Source: Microthyrium microscopicum (taxonomy: Eukaryota > Ascomycota > Dothideomycetes > Microthyriales > Microthyriaceae). From it: 64,000 nucleotides of DNA. Below the pieces are notes generated by a model. That model searched no databases. It saw only the letters and a list, made by a program, of their open reading frames with translations, and was not told where the DNA came from. The stretch spans positions 1,695,744-1,759,743 of the forward strand of contig MU004230.1 of the NCBI GenBank assembly GCA_010405405.1, in the 5' to 3' direction. A program made the translations under genes and the position numbers. Below are positions 10,714 through 23,195 of this stretch, one piece after another. The first letter of the stretch is position 1. Every line of letters begins with the position of its first letter.

Positions 10714-11835
10714 GGTTGCTGCACACAGCTACCCGATGCTTGTAGATTCGTACAGCGATGAAGATTTGTGCTGGGTAGTCTCATGTATTCAAGCATGATT
10801 TTGAGCACTTAGAAATAAGACGAATTCAAAGCTGATGTGTTCTGCTCGAGATCCTAGACTTAGCAATATTTATACATACACGTTGTATTCTTGATGGTGT
10901 GATTCGCTGATATTAGAGGGCAGGGCTTATTCGATAGACAATATTGGGTGATCTCCTATGTATTCTATTAATGACTTTAAAGTACCTGAATCCTACTTTG
11001 ATCCTTCTAATCAATGTAGTACTTAGCATGGCGGCATATCATGTAACTGTTGAGATTCACAATAACCCATATACATACAAGCTTATCAAGAGAGTAATGA
11101 GCCTGTACTGAGTGTGAATAGCGTTTTCAATATATAAGTGAAGTAAAAGTAAAGCAATGCAGAAAACAATATTTCCAAACTTATAAAGGCATTAGCAGAA
11201 ATTATTCTCCGATTATTGAAATCCTGTGGCACTTGAAGGAACAGGTAAACATCTTATCTCACAGGAACATGCCTATTATTTCCTATCAATAACAAGTTGT
11301 GAAAATGGAGTTCTCTGTTCTCTTCTCTCCTCATGCAGCCAATTTTGCTTAGTTCGGCAACAACCGAAACAGCAGAACTGGTACTTCTTAGCATTATTAT
11401 TTATCAACCGCCAAGCTCATCTGCAATGGTTACCGTTGTTTGCTACTCCTATCCCGGCTCATTTTCGAGTTAGTCGGGTCCACTTTTTCCAACCTTGGAT
11501 GGTGCCGTATTTCCACCACTGTGCATGTACCTAATACTCGCTTGCTGGCCTGGATTGGCCTTCTCATGCTGCCGCTACATTCGGCCGCGTTTGCTACCAA
11601 TGAAAGAACAGGATAGCTTGGTAGATGTGGCTGATATTTCAATCTAGTACTTAGACTTGTCGCTCAACCCATAAAAAGTAATGCGATTCATATCGTGTGA
11701 CTCTACCTCACTCCTTGCTATCACTGCTTCAATGTTGTTGAACTATTGCGATTCGAGGAGTACATGATTGACCTATAGCGCACTTAAATACGTCCAATTT
11801 TTTATGCTGCCGATTTAGCAAACAACAAACAGAAT
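10714..11835. other. Intergenic, gene-free by inspection
   Basis: About 1.1 kb of mildly AT-rich sequence lies between two divergent genes. Open frames are short and unconnected. No RNA gene or repeat was noticed. Confidence 0.5.
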
Positions 11836-13137
11836 ATGGACGCAGAAATCCTCATTATTGGCGCTGGTATGTATCCCAAAGATCCTCTCAAGGTCAATAC
11901 TAATCCACTACAGGCGCAACCGGCTTGGCCCTCGCGCAAGGTCTACGCAGAGTAAGTCCTTTAGCATATCAACACCAAGAATCGTACAGCTCATGCAGTT
12001 ATCTAGGCCGGCATATCGTGCATAGTTTTTGAACGTGACGACGGCCTATTCGCCCGTTCCCGCGACTGGAATTTCGCTGTCCACTGGAGCGCAGACGCTT
12101 TACGAGCCATAATAGGCGACGAAGCATGGAGCAAAATCCAGACTGTTCAAGTGGATCCAAACACGCCGACAAAACATATGGACGGCCTCAAATTTCTCAA
12201 CGCAGCGACTGGAGAATTGGTCAATGAGGCTAAAATTGACTACTTTTATCGGCTTAAACGCAGCGCATTTCGCGAGCTGTTGGCGGATGGTGTGGATTTA
12301 CGGTTTGGCAAGAGACTGGAGAGTGTGAATTTCAGCGAGGATGGAGAATGGGCGACGGCAAAGTTCGCAGATGGATCCAATGTAACTGGACGTATGATTG
12401 TGGGTGCGGACGGGCCAAAATCTGTGGTGAGAGATTTGCTGCTCGGAGCGTCAAGGCCGACAAGAATTCCGTATGTGGCTACGTTTGTCCAGGCTCAGTT
12501 TACTAGAGAACAGGCGCTGTTCCTTCGTTCTTTCCATCCGCTCTACCTGGCTGGTGTTCACCCCGATAATATGTTTGCATTTTTTGGAATGCAAGATGCC
12601 TCTGACGCCGAGAAACCAGAAACATGGACGTTCTTCTTCTATATATCATATCATAGTTCTCTGGAGGAGCAAGATCAAGCAGCAGACTGGACGTCAAGAC
12701 AGTATTTGGATGTGCTGAAAGAACGGGCAAAGACGTTTTGCGATCCGTGGAAAAGCGCTCTTGAATGGGTCAGTGAAGATCTCCCTGTCTGGCATTCGAC
12801 CTTCTCAGACTGGGATCCGAGTGTACCGGAGCACAAATGGGATAACAGGAATGGACGAATGACACTCGCGGGAGATGCAGCGCATGTAATGACGGTTCAA
12901 CGAGGACAGGGACTAAATCATGCCATCACCGACGTTTCTCAGTTACTGGAAGCGATCACAAAAAGCAGAGGAGACGGAACAACGAATCAAGCCACAGCTA
13001 TATCTGATTATGAAGCCAGGATGACTGAGAGATCTGGGGAGGAAGTAAGGCAATGCACTATCAACACTAAAATGCTTCACGACTGGGCATCATTCCAGAA
13101 TAGTCCAGTGATGAAAAAGGGACTGAAAAAGGATTGA
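11836..13137 (+). CDS. FAD-dependent monooxygenase (PHBH-like group A)
   Basis: Three exons (11836-11866, 11914-11951, 12007-13137) give 399 aa. The dinucleotide-binding motif GAGATG (residues 9-14) is split by intron 1, which has a clear TACTAAT branch site. The DG motif (GADGPKS, from residue 156) and the GD motif (LAGDAAHVM, near 312) complete the three FAD signatures of aromatic-hydroxylase-type flavoproteins. The family hydroxylates or epoxidises small substrates with NAD(P)H and O2. A normal-length C-terminus lacks a transmembrane helix, so a soluble enzyme is likely. No other biosynthetic genes sit nearby, so the substrate is unknown. The first two coding exons are very short (31 and 38 nt) but keep frame and motif intact. 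Confidence 0.88.
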
Positions 13138-13490
13138 CCCTAGAGGAGGTTACTTGATAAACGAGTTACGACTGTGCTCATTTTATGTTGTTCTAGGATA
13201 CCCAGATAACATTTGTAGATATCAGTGTATGAATGATGCAATCTTTTGGTCGATTCCATGGTCACTGTCAATAGCAACTCACCGACCAAGCCATCATGCT
13301 TATTGAACACTACTGCTCAATAACTTCAAAATCTCTGGCATGGCTTATCGGCTGATGATTGTACCTTTGTAGGCTCACTTTTGTGCTCTCACGCAGTGGT
13401 ATAAAAATGCTGGGTTTCCCTCTCCTCTGTGGCTCTTCCTACTCTATTATATTCCTCCACCATCATCAAAGATATATACAAGCCTTAAAG
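13138..13490. other. Intergenic and leader of the small Cys-rich gene
   Basis: Nothing recognisable apart from a pyrimidine-rich stretch at 13420-13465 just upstream of the small gene. Confidence 0.4.
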
Positions 13491-13667
13491 ATGTGCGACT
13501 GGTACGAGATATATTATGATTCATGCAGGCACCAAGTCTTAGACCACGCTCCCTGCCACCTAGAAGCCACGAATGGCAAGCCTTGTACACCAGATGCGAT
13601 TCATTGGGACACAAATTATTATTTCTGTCCTCCTTGCAGGCTGACTTATCTCAATAATACGTTCTAG
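13491..13667 (+). CDS. Small cysteine-rich protein (58 aa)
   Basis: The ATG at 13491 (CAAAGATGTG after a C/T-rich leader) opens a 58-residue frame starting MCDWYEIYYDSCRHQVLDH. It has six cysteines (C2, C12, C22, C32, C46, C49) and ends FCPPC plus nine residues. There is no signal peptide. Short fungal proteins starting MCxWYE with spaced Cys/His occur in ascomycetes as uncharacterised, probably zinc-binding, intracellular proteins. The same frame is open upstream of the ATG but looks non-coding there. No function can be assigned. Confidence 0.55.
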   Translation: MCDWYEIYYDSCRHQVLDHAPCHLEATNGKPCTPDAIHWDTNYYFCPPCRLTYLNNTF

Positions 13668-13778
13668 CTTGACAGCTTCCCCTTGCAAATATAACGAAGA
13701 AAGACTTTGCGTCTTCAAGTTTATACGTGGGGTCTTTTTAAATCTACGGTATCAATATATGGAGACCAGGTTCAATTG

Positions 13779-15186
13779 CTATTGACCGTAATTGCGTGAT
13801 AAGCGCAACTCTGACGAACAATTTGAGTTGAAGCTTATCCTGCTATGGAAATTGTTCATTTCATCTTCTACAGTTGTGACATGGCCAGTTTTTTCACTGA
13901 AGGAATAGGAGATCAGCTTGATACTTTCTAATAACAGACTCAGTCTTCTCAACTTACATCTCAGCTCCCGTAAATCCAGGTCCCAGACACTGATATACTT
14001 CTCTAGCACCGCTGATCCTAATACTATTCCGTATGGCAACCTTGATTCCGTGAATAGGCTCTCGCATCGAGCTGCATTGTCATCACCAGCCATGCTTTCA
14101 ATTGTATACTCGTATGCGCTGAGTCGAAAAAACATAGGCAGTCCCAAACTTGTTCCCACATCCATAATGAACTCTGGCATGTCGCTCCGTCCTTCACAGT
14201 TCACAACATAAGGAGCAGTCTTTGAGCTTGGTAACTTGATCATATCGTTGATTTTTTGAGCATAGGGAATCGGGAGAATGATTCCTGGACGATCAAGTGA
14301 GAGTTCTACTTCATTGTAATCCGGTGGGATGATATGTGGGCCAAATGAAATGTTGTTCGCTTGCAAAACCCAAGCATTCCGCCGGAAGCTCCGATCAGAT
14401 ATTGGTAGAGCGATGATAGCAGTATCCAGTGGATCAAATCGTGAAATCCCAAAGGTAAGATTTCCTTCTGCTCTGTTTCCACTAGCAGGCTGGGGGCCAT
14501 GTGGCAATTCGAGGGAGAAGATGTTTTGAGCCAGCGAATTGTTCCCGACCAGTCTTTTCAAAGGAGATGTTATCCCTTCTCCAGCTGAGCTTGGGATGAA
14601 TGGAGCTAGACCAAATACTCCATCAAAGCCAGGAATATTAGTACTGAAGTTCCCGTCCGTCGTGAGATATGTTGCGTCTAGAAATTCTAATCCAGGAATA
14701 GAATATCCGCCAAATTGTGCTATGTCTTTGACGAGATTCCCATCAAAAGCTGTGTTTGAATACTGAGAAACTGACTCAAATTTGCTATCCAAAAACGTTG
14801 TAGAGGCCTTTTCATTGAACTTGTGTCGGCCCTTCTCTTGGCACAGAGTATCTTTGCATTGCGATGATGGAAGCATAAGACCTAGACTTGTTAGGCTGTT
14901 GTCATGTCATATAATGATGATATGACTAACGATTCCAGCCCAAATCTAATCGAAGAACAAAGTTCTGCGAAGGAGTTCCTAGGCCAAAGTCTATTACGTA
15001 TCCTCCCGCGGCAGTCTTGAGATCCTGGAATCCAGTCAGAACAGCATAAGTTGATCTATTATGCATAAATACTTTTACTGGAACACCTAACCGGCTCTGA
15101 TCGAACAGAGTCTCCGTTGCCTGTATGGCAAGACCCTCCGACAACCTCAACAGGCCCAAGGTCACGAGGAACGTCGCATATGTCAT
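13779..15186 (-). CDS. Secreted aspartic-protease-like protein (A1) with both DTG motifs altered
   Basis: Two exons (15186-14931 and 14881-13779) give 452 aa. A signal peptide is likely (MTYATFLVTLGLLRLSEGLA). Family A1 landmarks in order: substrate-channel start YVIDFGLGTPSQNFVLRL, first motif DLG at residues 81-83 with LPSSQC after it, flap-like GGYSIPG (143-149), FDGVFGLAP (171-179), second motif DRP at 282-284 followed by GIILPIPYAQKIND, then YVVNC and MPEFIM. Active enzymes have DTG or DSG at both sites; here Thr/Ser is lost in both lobes and Gly in the second. The two aspartates remain. It is probably a catalytically weak or inactive paralogue. Alignment of the second motif is by spacing and flanking residues, not by computation. 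Confidence 0.8.
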
Positions 15187-15876
15187 TGAGCAAGTGAGAA
15201 ACGCAAAAGCATTGTTCTTTACTTGGAGTTGGTTAACAGATCAAATGACAACATTGCCAACCTTGAAAGTGAAGGAAGCGAGGTTCCTGACACTTCTAAC
15301 AGGGCAAACGGTGTTCAGAGCGCTACCCATTTTAAGAGCTAAAGTAAATTAAAGTATTCCAGACTCTTAGCGAATCATCTCTAGACCATGAACTTCAAAT
15401 GCTATTATTTTACGTTTCATTTCCATGTGAATGTGGATCAATGTTGCAGTGATATATCGCCAACTTATATATTGAAGGAAAGTCGTGTAATATCTAGCAT
15501 AAGGTTTACTCTCTTGCAGTGAGTGAAAGTACATAATTCGGAAAGTAGTTCGTTCAAAATCTTCTACGTATTCGTTTCAATATGCCCACTGCTTCTTCGT
15601 GTTCATTGGGAATTTTTATGAAATGAGCTCTTGTCGTTTTGAGTACAGTTTCAGCACACACAACCTGAACTTAGACTTCTTCAATTAGATCTACTCTATC
15701 CTTCTTTGAAAACATTGAAGTTTCAAACTATCATGGCAATTTTAATATCAACCTGAAAACAGTATCAAATATCGAAATCTATCTCCCCACTTATCGAACC
15801 CCAAACAACTCCAATACACCACCAACACATCATACCCCCCCTCCACCCGACTCCCCACGATCAAATTATACTCAAC
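15187..15876. other. Intergenic: divergent promoter region
   Basis: This lies between the aspartic-protease-like gene and the Tda10-like gene. 15780-15875 is strongly C/A-rich, typical of a fungal leader. Nothing else was seen. Confidence 0.4.
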
Positions 15877-16806
15877 ATGACAACACCAAACCTAGAACCA
15901 TCCGCCCTCACCACAATCCTCCCAACCATCCTCCCCCTCCTGCACTCCCACCGCACAAACTCCCCAACCCCCTTCATCCTCGCCATCTCCGGCGCCCAAG
16001 GCTCCGGCAAATCCACCCTCGCTTCCGCCCTCGCGACCTCTCTACGCGCCCACAACTACTCCGTCCTGCCTCTCAGTTTAGACGACTTATACCTCCCGCA
16101 CTCTGGTCTAGTGCGTGCACGTGAATCAGGGAATGCATTGTTGCGCACACGGGGCGCACCGGGGACGCACGATGAGGTGTTGGGCGCGGAGGTATTTGGG
16201 AAATTGAGGAAGGGTGAGGACGTGAAGGTGCCGCAGTTTGATAAGAGCAGGTTTAGTGGGGAGGGCGATAGAGTGAGCGAGGAAGAGTGGGAGGTCGTGG
16301 GACGGGTGGATGTTGTGGTTTTTGAGGGGTGGTGTGTAGGTTTTCGGGCTTTGAGCGCTGAGGCCGTCGAAGAGAAATGGATGGCGGCAAAGGAGGAGGC
16401 GAAGCGGAAGGGATGTGTGGAAAGAACGAATGCGTTGGCGGGATATGAATTGGCGGATGTACAAGCGATCAATGTGAATCTAGCGCGGTATGAGGCTGCG
16501 TTCATGGGCCCGCAATGTGTGGATTATATGGTGCATTTGGATACGGAGAATTTGGAGACGGTGTTTGGGTGGCGGACGGAGCAGGAACATGTCCTGAAGA
16601 AGCTGAAGGGCGAGGGAATGGGTGATGAGCAAGTAGAGCGGTTTGTGATGGGTTATATGCCGAGTTATCAGCTGTATTTGGATGAGCTGCGGACGAAGCC
16701 ATTCTTTAAGGATGATCCAGAGTATAAGCAAGGGAGAAAGGGGCAATTACTCGTGGTGCTCGATAAGAACCGACAGGTAGTGCGGACTAAAGACTGGTCT
16801 CTATAG
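15877..16806 (+). CDS. TDA10: P-loop kinase, Tda10 / D-glycerate 3-kinase-like
   Basis: A single exon of 309 aa, close to yeast Tda10 (290 aa). The Walker A motif GAQGSGKST lies at residues 39-47; LSLDDLYLPHSGL follows in the position of the DDFY motif of phosphoribulokinase/uridine-kinase-like folds. Then come LRTRGAPGTHDEVLG and VVVFEGWCVGF, a Walker B-like strand with the family EGWC signature. The family phosphorylates small molecules (plant GLYK makes 3-phosphoglycerate), but the substrate of Tda10 is not firmly known. A cytosolic location is likely because there is no targeting signal. The first 45 codons are very C-rich and the rest G-rich, a strong strand-composition switch within one gene. 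Confidence 0.9.
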   Translation: MTTPNLEPSALTTILPTILPLLHSHRTNSPTPFILAISGAQGSGKSTLASALATSLRAHNYSVLPLSLDDLYLPHSGLVRARESGNALLRTRGAPGTHDEVLGAEVFGKLRKGEDVKVPQFDKSRFSGEGDRVSEEEWEVVGRVDVVVFEGWCVGFRALSAEAVEEKWMAAKEEAKRKGCVERTNALAGYELADVQAINVNLARYEAAFMGPQCVDYMVHLDTENLETVFGWRTEQEHVLKKLKGEGMGDEQVERFVMGYMPSYQLYLDELRTKPFFKDDPEYKQGRKGQLLVVLDKNRQVVRTKDWSL

Positions 16807-17099
16807 ATGGTGCAGACTTGACAATAGTGATATTATGTATTGATACCTTAGCTACACCGAAATCAATATCGCACGTTCAAGTCAGAATCGTGGGATTCAG
16901 GCTGTTATGGCTCATAATGTATATTCAGCCTGTCCATTCACTAAGCTCAAATCGAATGGATCTGGTAACCAGATATATAAGATACATTGATTGCAATCCA
17001 TGTAAGAATGTACAACATGAGCAGAAAATATCAGTTTCTCAAAACATGCACGAAAGCGGTGGATTTTTCCTAACTTTGTTAGCATATTAACGTTGAGTT

Positions 17100-19883
17100 T
17101 TAGACAACATTACTTACCCATTGAACTTCTTCTTTGTTTGTCTTGGGATTGACCTTGACAGCAAGTATCTCTACCTCGATCTTGGAAACACCACCTCGCC
17201 CAAGGCTACACTCGAATATTGGGTTGGTCTTATCTCGTTCCTGATTTCCAAGCTTGGTATTTTCGCTATGTCGATGGCCATTGACCATTACGAATATACG
17301 ATAACCTCTATCGGTAGCTGCAACCGGGATATTGGGAGTGATCTGCAGCTGATACTGCGATGCAGGAACAGTGAATGTGACGGATTGGTGGAGGCTGGTT
17401 TTGGATGCTGGAACACGGAATGACAACGGGTTCCGCAAACCCAGAGCAGGATGAGTTTGGATCAATACAGATGGTAAAAGGTAGTCGGATGGATCTGAAA
17501 TAGTCAGTAGGCATGCAACACTTCTTCTACAAGCTCCTTACCTTGATCTTTAGCTCGAAACTTGCTTGGGACGAGACCTGGGGGCGGTCCATCAGAAGCC
17601 TGAGTAGTGTAATAAGATGAAGTCTGTTGTTGCGGATGTGGGCTGTTGCTTGTAGGCCGTAGAGGTCCACCGTACTGGACAGCCGCATGAGCAGGGTGAA
17701 TAGGATTGAGAGAAGGGGATTGTGTAGCAGTCTCGTTCTTCACACCATTTCCTAGTACGGGAATCGAGGCAGCAGACGCACTACGACTTGCACTCGTAGG
17801 AAGGGGCGGGATAGCACCTCCACTACCAGTAAATGGGTTTCTAGGACCACCGTTGACAGTTGAACGGGCTCCATTGACTCCTGCCGACACCATTTGCTGT
17901 TGGCGTTCCAGAGCATCATTATGCACCAGAAGCCCAGGCGTGCTACGCGCAGGCGTTGATGGACCGGGCGTAGAAGAGGGGCTATCTCTCATAGCTCCGA
18001 ATTTGATTTTGATACCAGATTGCTTTGGTTCTGCGACTTTGAGTTTCAGTGTTTGTGCTTGAGGCTTGTGCACTAGTGCTTTTGCTGCTTCAAGCTTTTC
18101 TCTAAATGTTTCCTACTGGTGGTTAACAGTGGCTATATTGCATTTCGAAATTACTTGTCATACCTCGAACTCGTTTGCCAGGTTGAACATCTCGCTTCCA
18201 TCTTCGTTGTACGTCTGCGCGTTTTCCCAGACGTATGTGACTTCCTCTTCGAAAGCATCCCAGCTGTGGAAATCAGAAATTCCAGTAGCTGCATTTCGGC
18301 CGTGAATGCCACGCACGCGCTTCTGCAGGCTTTTTAGCGAGACTGGATGTCGTATTACTTGATAGTAATCGGTCAAAGTCCGCGATGGCAGATTGATGAA
18401 AGGTGTGAATATTTGCAGTCCTTCCCTGTATCACTTGTAAGAAACAATTCCACAGGATTGCAATCTTGAAGTTGAACTTACTCTTCGTGATCAATAAGCT
18501 CAGAAATGATCATGTCCTGAGCTTTTTCAAGGGTCCGGCCCTTGAATCTTTGGGGATCGGAAGGATCAATGTCCTCGTCGTCGTCCTGGATGCTTACAGA
18601 TTTGCGAGCAGAAATTGCTGATGATCCGCGTCTAGCAGAACGTTCTGCACCTCCCATGGTCAATCTGCCGCTGTAAGATGGAGTGCCTTGCATGGACACA
18701 TCAAGCATGTGAGTATCGTCTGGAATAGGTGTAGCCACCGCGACATAGTTGGGATTCCGATATGCCGGGTTATGTCTGGTCATGAAATTTGACGCGGTCT
18801 TACGAACTCTCTCAGCATCTTCGTAGAGAGCAGAACCTTTTTCATTGAATGACTTGGCATTAGCGACCATGCGCTTGCAGTCACTTTCCAAAGCTGATAG
18901 GTTATGGTATTCTCTGTTCAAGAGTTTTGTCTGTAGTGCATGAGAGGATGTTGTTCTAAGATGGCCAAGGTTAGTTACTCACCTCAATTGTATCAAGTGC
19001 AATGGGTAGTTTTGTGACTTCGTAGTAACCTGGGATGTGCTGAAACTATGTTAGCGGCCTTCTACCATTTGCGGGGCGATCGCAATTACTCTATCCGGTA
19101 ATGTTAGGAAGTTTGTTGCAATAGGTCGTCCACTAATTACCAAGTTAGTACCCCAATCTTTTCAACGCAGTTGGTTCAAAGATCTTGTATGAAGGAAGTG
19201 AACTTACGTTTTGTCTCTGGCATTGCGAATTGAGTCTAGAAATCTTATTCCAGTCTCTGTAGTAGTTTCTGCAGTTTCTTCAGACTGGTCCATTGCTCCC
19301 TATAGTAGTAGATGCCATGATTAGCAATTGACCGCCAAGGATATTTGGCTATATAATTTGACGTTGATGGTATTATTCCAACGAGCAGAGCTGATTGAAG
19401 CAGAAGTTGAAGCAGTGAATATGCAACACCTGCTGCAGGCAGAGAATGGGATATCTGCTGCAGACCTTGGACCATCTGGGTCTTGGTGGAGGTGCAAGGG
19501 GAGTACTCTAGTAGTATCAATGGACAATTGCAAGGTTGGGGGTTACTCTAGAGTATTGGGTAGGCAGATTGAGGTGCTGGCGGGCTGCACGCTTCCAGAA
19601 TAAACATGGATTATTGATGCGCTCAAATCTTCTTGTTCTGGCTGGCGCGTCGCCCTCTTTCTGCTTCAATTCAGGGTCCCGATCTGACAGACAACCTGGA
19701 CTGTCACCTCAACTCTGTCTTCTTGCCCCTTTGGTATCTTGTGCAGGTCGTCGCCTGGGTAGTGTGCTTGTCCATTCCATCTCTAAAACTTACCGGTAGT
19801 CTCTGGCGCTTTGTGCTTCGTGGGGTTTCCGTCTCAAAGGCAGCTTGCGCAGCGGCTTTCCGCTTCGCGTCGCGTTGATCCAT
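17100..19883 (-). CDS. rsc4: RSC chromatin-remodelling complex subunit Rsc4 (tandem bromodomains)
   Basis: Eight exons (19883-19794, 19299-19208, 19132-19090, 19039-18983, 18930-18482, 18425-18164, 18112-17542, 17494-17100) give 652 aa. Bromodomain 1 spans about residues 46-145 (GRPIATNFLTLPDR, then HIPGYYEVTKLPIALD) and bromodomain 2 about 228-335 (FINLPSRTLTDYYQVIRHP). An unstructured Ser/Pro region precedes a conserved C-terminal domain of about 130 aa. Rsc4 binds acetylated histone H3 tails within RSC in the nucleus. Intron 1 (494 bp) is far longer than the others and might hide a further small exon. The acceptor of intron 6 is a CAGTAG tandem; only the downstream AG avoids an in-frame stop. 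Confidence 0.9.
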
Positions 19884-20457
19884 TGCAGCGATGGTGTCTA
19901 GTCGCGTGGACGACTTGGAAGGTTTCGAGGTTGGGGCGGGGTATTTCGAGGTGGCAGATGGCTGTAAAATGTGTATAAAAGTAGTGAACAGGCTGTAAGA
20001 GAGGTAACCTGAGGTGCAGTGGGCAAAAATGAGATGATGGGGATGATCTCTAGTGGTTCTTTGGCGCGATTGCACCTCGTTCAATGTTCAGTAGCTGGCT
20101 CTCAGGGCTTGGAGTTGCAGCCTTGGCATTCACCCTCGGCTAAATCTCGGCCATTAGTTGCTTCCATACATCATCTCTTATAGAGAACGCATATAGCGAG
20201 ATCAATAGGCTATTTTCATTGTCTCCTATACTATCAAAAGTTCGCATATACACGATCATGCCGCTGCAGTCCTGGTCAAAGGTTACCTTTCAGACCCACT
20301 CGTGGGAATGCATCACAAGGCTTGCCCACCCCTCAGGCTAGTTGAAAAGGTATGCTGTATGCAAACCACACGGTACCCATCGAATGGATCGCCAAAACTT
20401 TCATTATTCCTCGCTTTCGTCACATCTACAAGCACGAAGCTTGAAACGCATATACGC
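19884..20457. other. Intergenic: Rsc4 promoter and cmkB 3' end
   Basis: Both neighbours are on the minus strand. Nothing recognisable was seen apart from the expected untranslated regions. Confidence 0.4.
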
Positions 20458-21938
<1,481 letters not shown>

Positions 21939-23195
21939 AATATCGATCTAGGTGAGTGTATGCCTGGAAGGCGAGGTTGTAGGGGTTTTGTATAGATTGT
22001 GAGAATCTGACCGGTCGTAAATCAGGTATCTGTATGCAGGAGAGTAGGGAAGGAAGGTGGGTGTGGTGGGGTAGATGAGGTTAAGCAACAGGCGTTTGCT
22101 GTAGGATTATCGTAACTTTGCCTGTGACAACAGTATAGGAACACTCTAGGAATAGATGGAGAATATCAGAGAAGAATCAGATCAGGATGGGAAGGGAAGG
22201 GAAGGGAAGGGAAGGGAAGGGAAAAGAATGCTGGTTTATAGTCGCAATGGTGCCCGATGCGGCTGAGCATTGGAGGTTTCGCTTTGCGGCAACGAAAGAC
22301 CAGAAGGCGCAAGGCACTGCCGTCAGCACTTACCCATTCAACTAGTAGCCATTGACCTGTTACAGCCAGCAGCTATGTTGTTTGTTTCACGATACCGTGA
22401 GTACATACTGGATAGTATGATCAATGATGTGGAAAGAATCACCAGGTATGACGGAGAGAGCCTGGCGTGGCAATGGCGACTAGAGTAACACAAGGCAGTA
22501 TTTCAAGAGGCCACCAGACATCTCTTTCGGAGCATTTACCTTACAACGAGCGAACTCGCCATGGGCTCAAATGCTACAGGTAGACAACTGGCCTGAACGA
22601 CTAAAGCTTCAATGTAGAGGCCCGAGGGTTCAACATCTAACGTCCTGGCCTTTGTCGCAGCAAAAGCTCAGGAACTCTCTCAAATTACAACTGTTCATCA
22701 TCCCTTACGACGCTGAACATAACGTGAGCTTCCGAAGTGATCTTGTTGGATGAATACATATCTCTGTTCCTCTATCAAGCTTACCAGAGCGAGAATTAGA
22801 AGAGACCTTCAAGACCTTGTAACTGGATGGTTCCAAGGTTGGGGTCGTTAAGTGCTGCCAATAAAGCTTGGATACCGACAAGGTTTCTGGGGGAAAGGCC
22901 CACTTTTATGGCTTGCACCGCCACAGAACGATGCATGCAGCATGGCCACGGATACTTCTCACGTCCCGTCCAGCTTGCTGCTTTGGAGCATGCTGCATGG
23001 ATCAATCGCGTCGCGAACTGTTGTCTGTCTTGACTCTTGAGTGATCTGCTTTCTGTCAGCTTCGGAGGTTCGGCAAGGCTCGAGCTGTAATTGCGCCAGC
23101 GATTGTTCCAGCTATGGCTGCTGTTCGATTTGGTGTCTTTCACTTGCAGATAGAGCCGAAGAGCTGATATATGCGCCGCGCCGTCTAGATTCCTG
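21939..23195. other. Divergent intergenic region, no gene recognised
   Basis: 1.26 kb separate the divergent cmkB and CorA-type genes. The region has a GGGAA microsatellite at 22189-22223. The open frames on either strand (for example 150 codons at 22796-23248, minus) overlap the start of the CorA-type gene and show no domain. Confidence 0.5.
22189..22223. repeat. Microsatellite (GGGAA)7
   Basis: Seven perfect copies of GGGAA, about 250 bp upstream of the cmkB start. G-rich runs spaced by two A could form a G-quadruplex on the + strand. Confidence 0.9.

Noticed and set aside
14146-14175. MDVGTS in the aspartic-protease-like protein as the second catalytic motif
   Set aside because: It lies after the YVVNC segment, where the family has a beta strand, not the active site; spacing favours LDRPGI as the second motif.
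11836-19883. Secondary-metabolite cluster around the FAD monooxygenase
   Set aside because: Neighbours are a protease-like protein, a Tda10-type kinase and Rsc4; there is no backbone enzyme, transporter or dedicated regulator.
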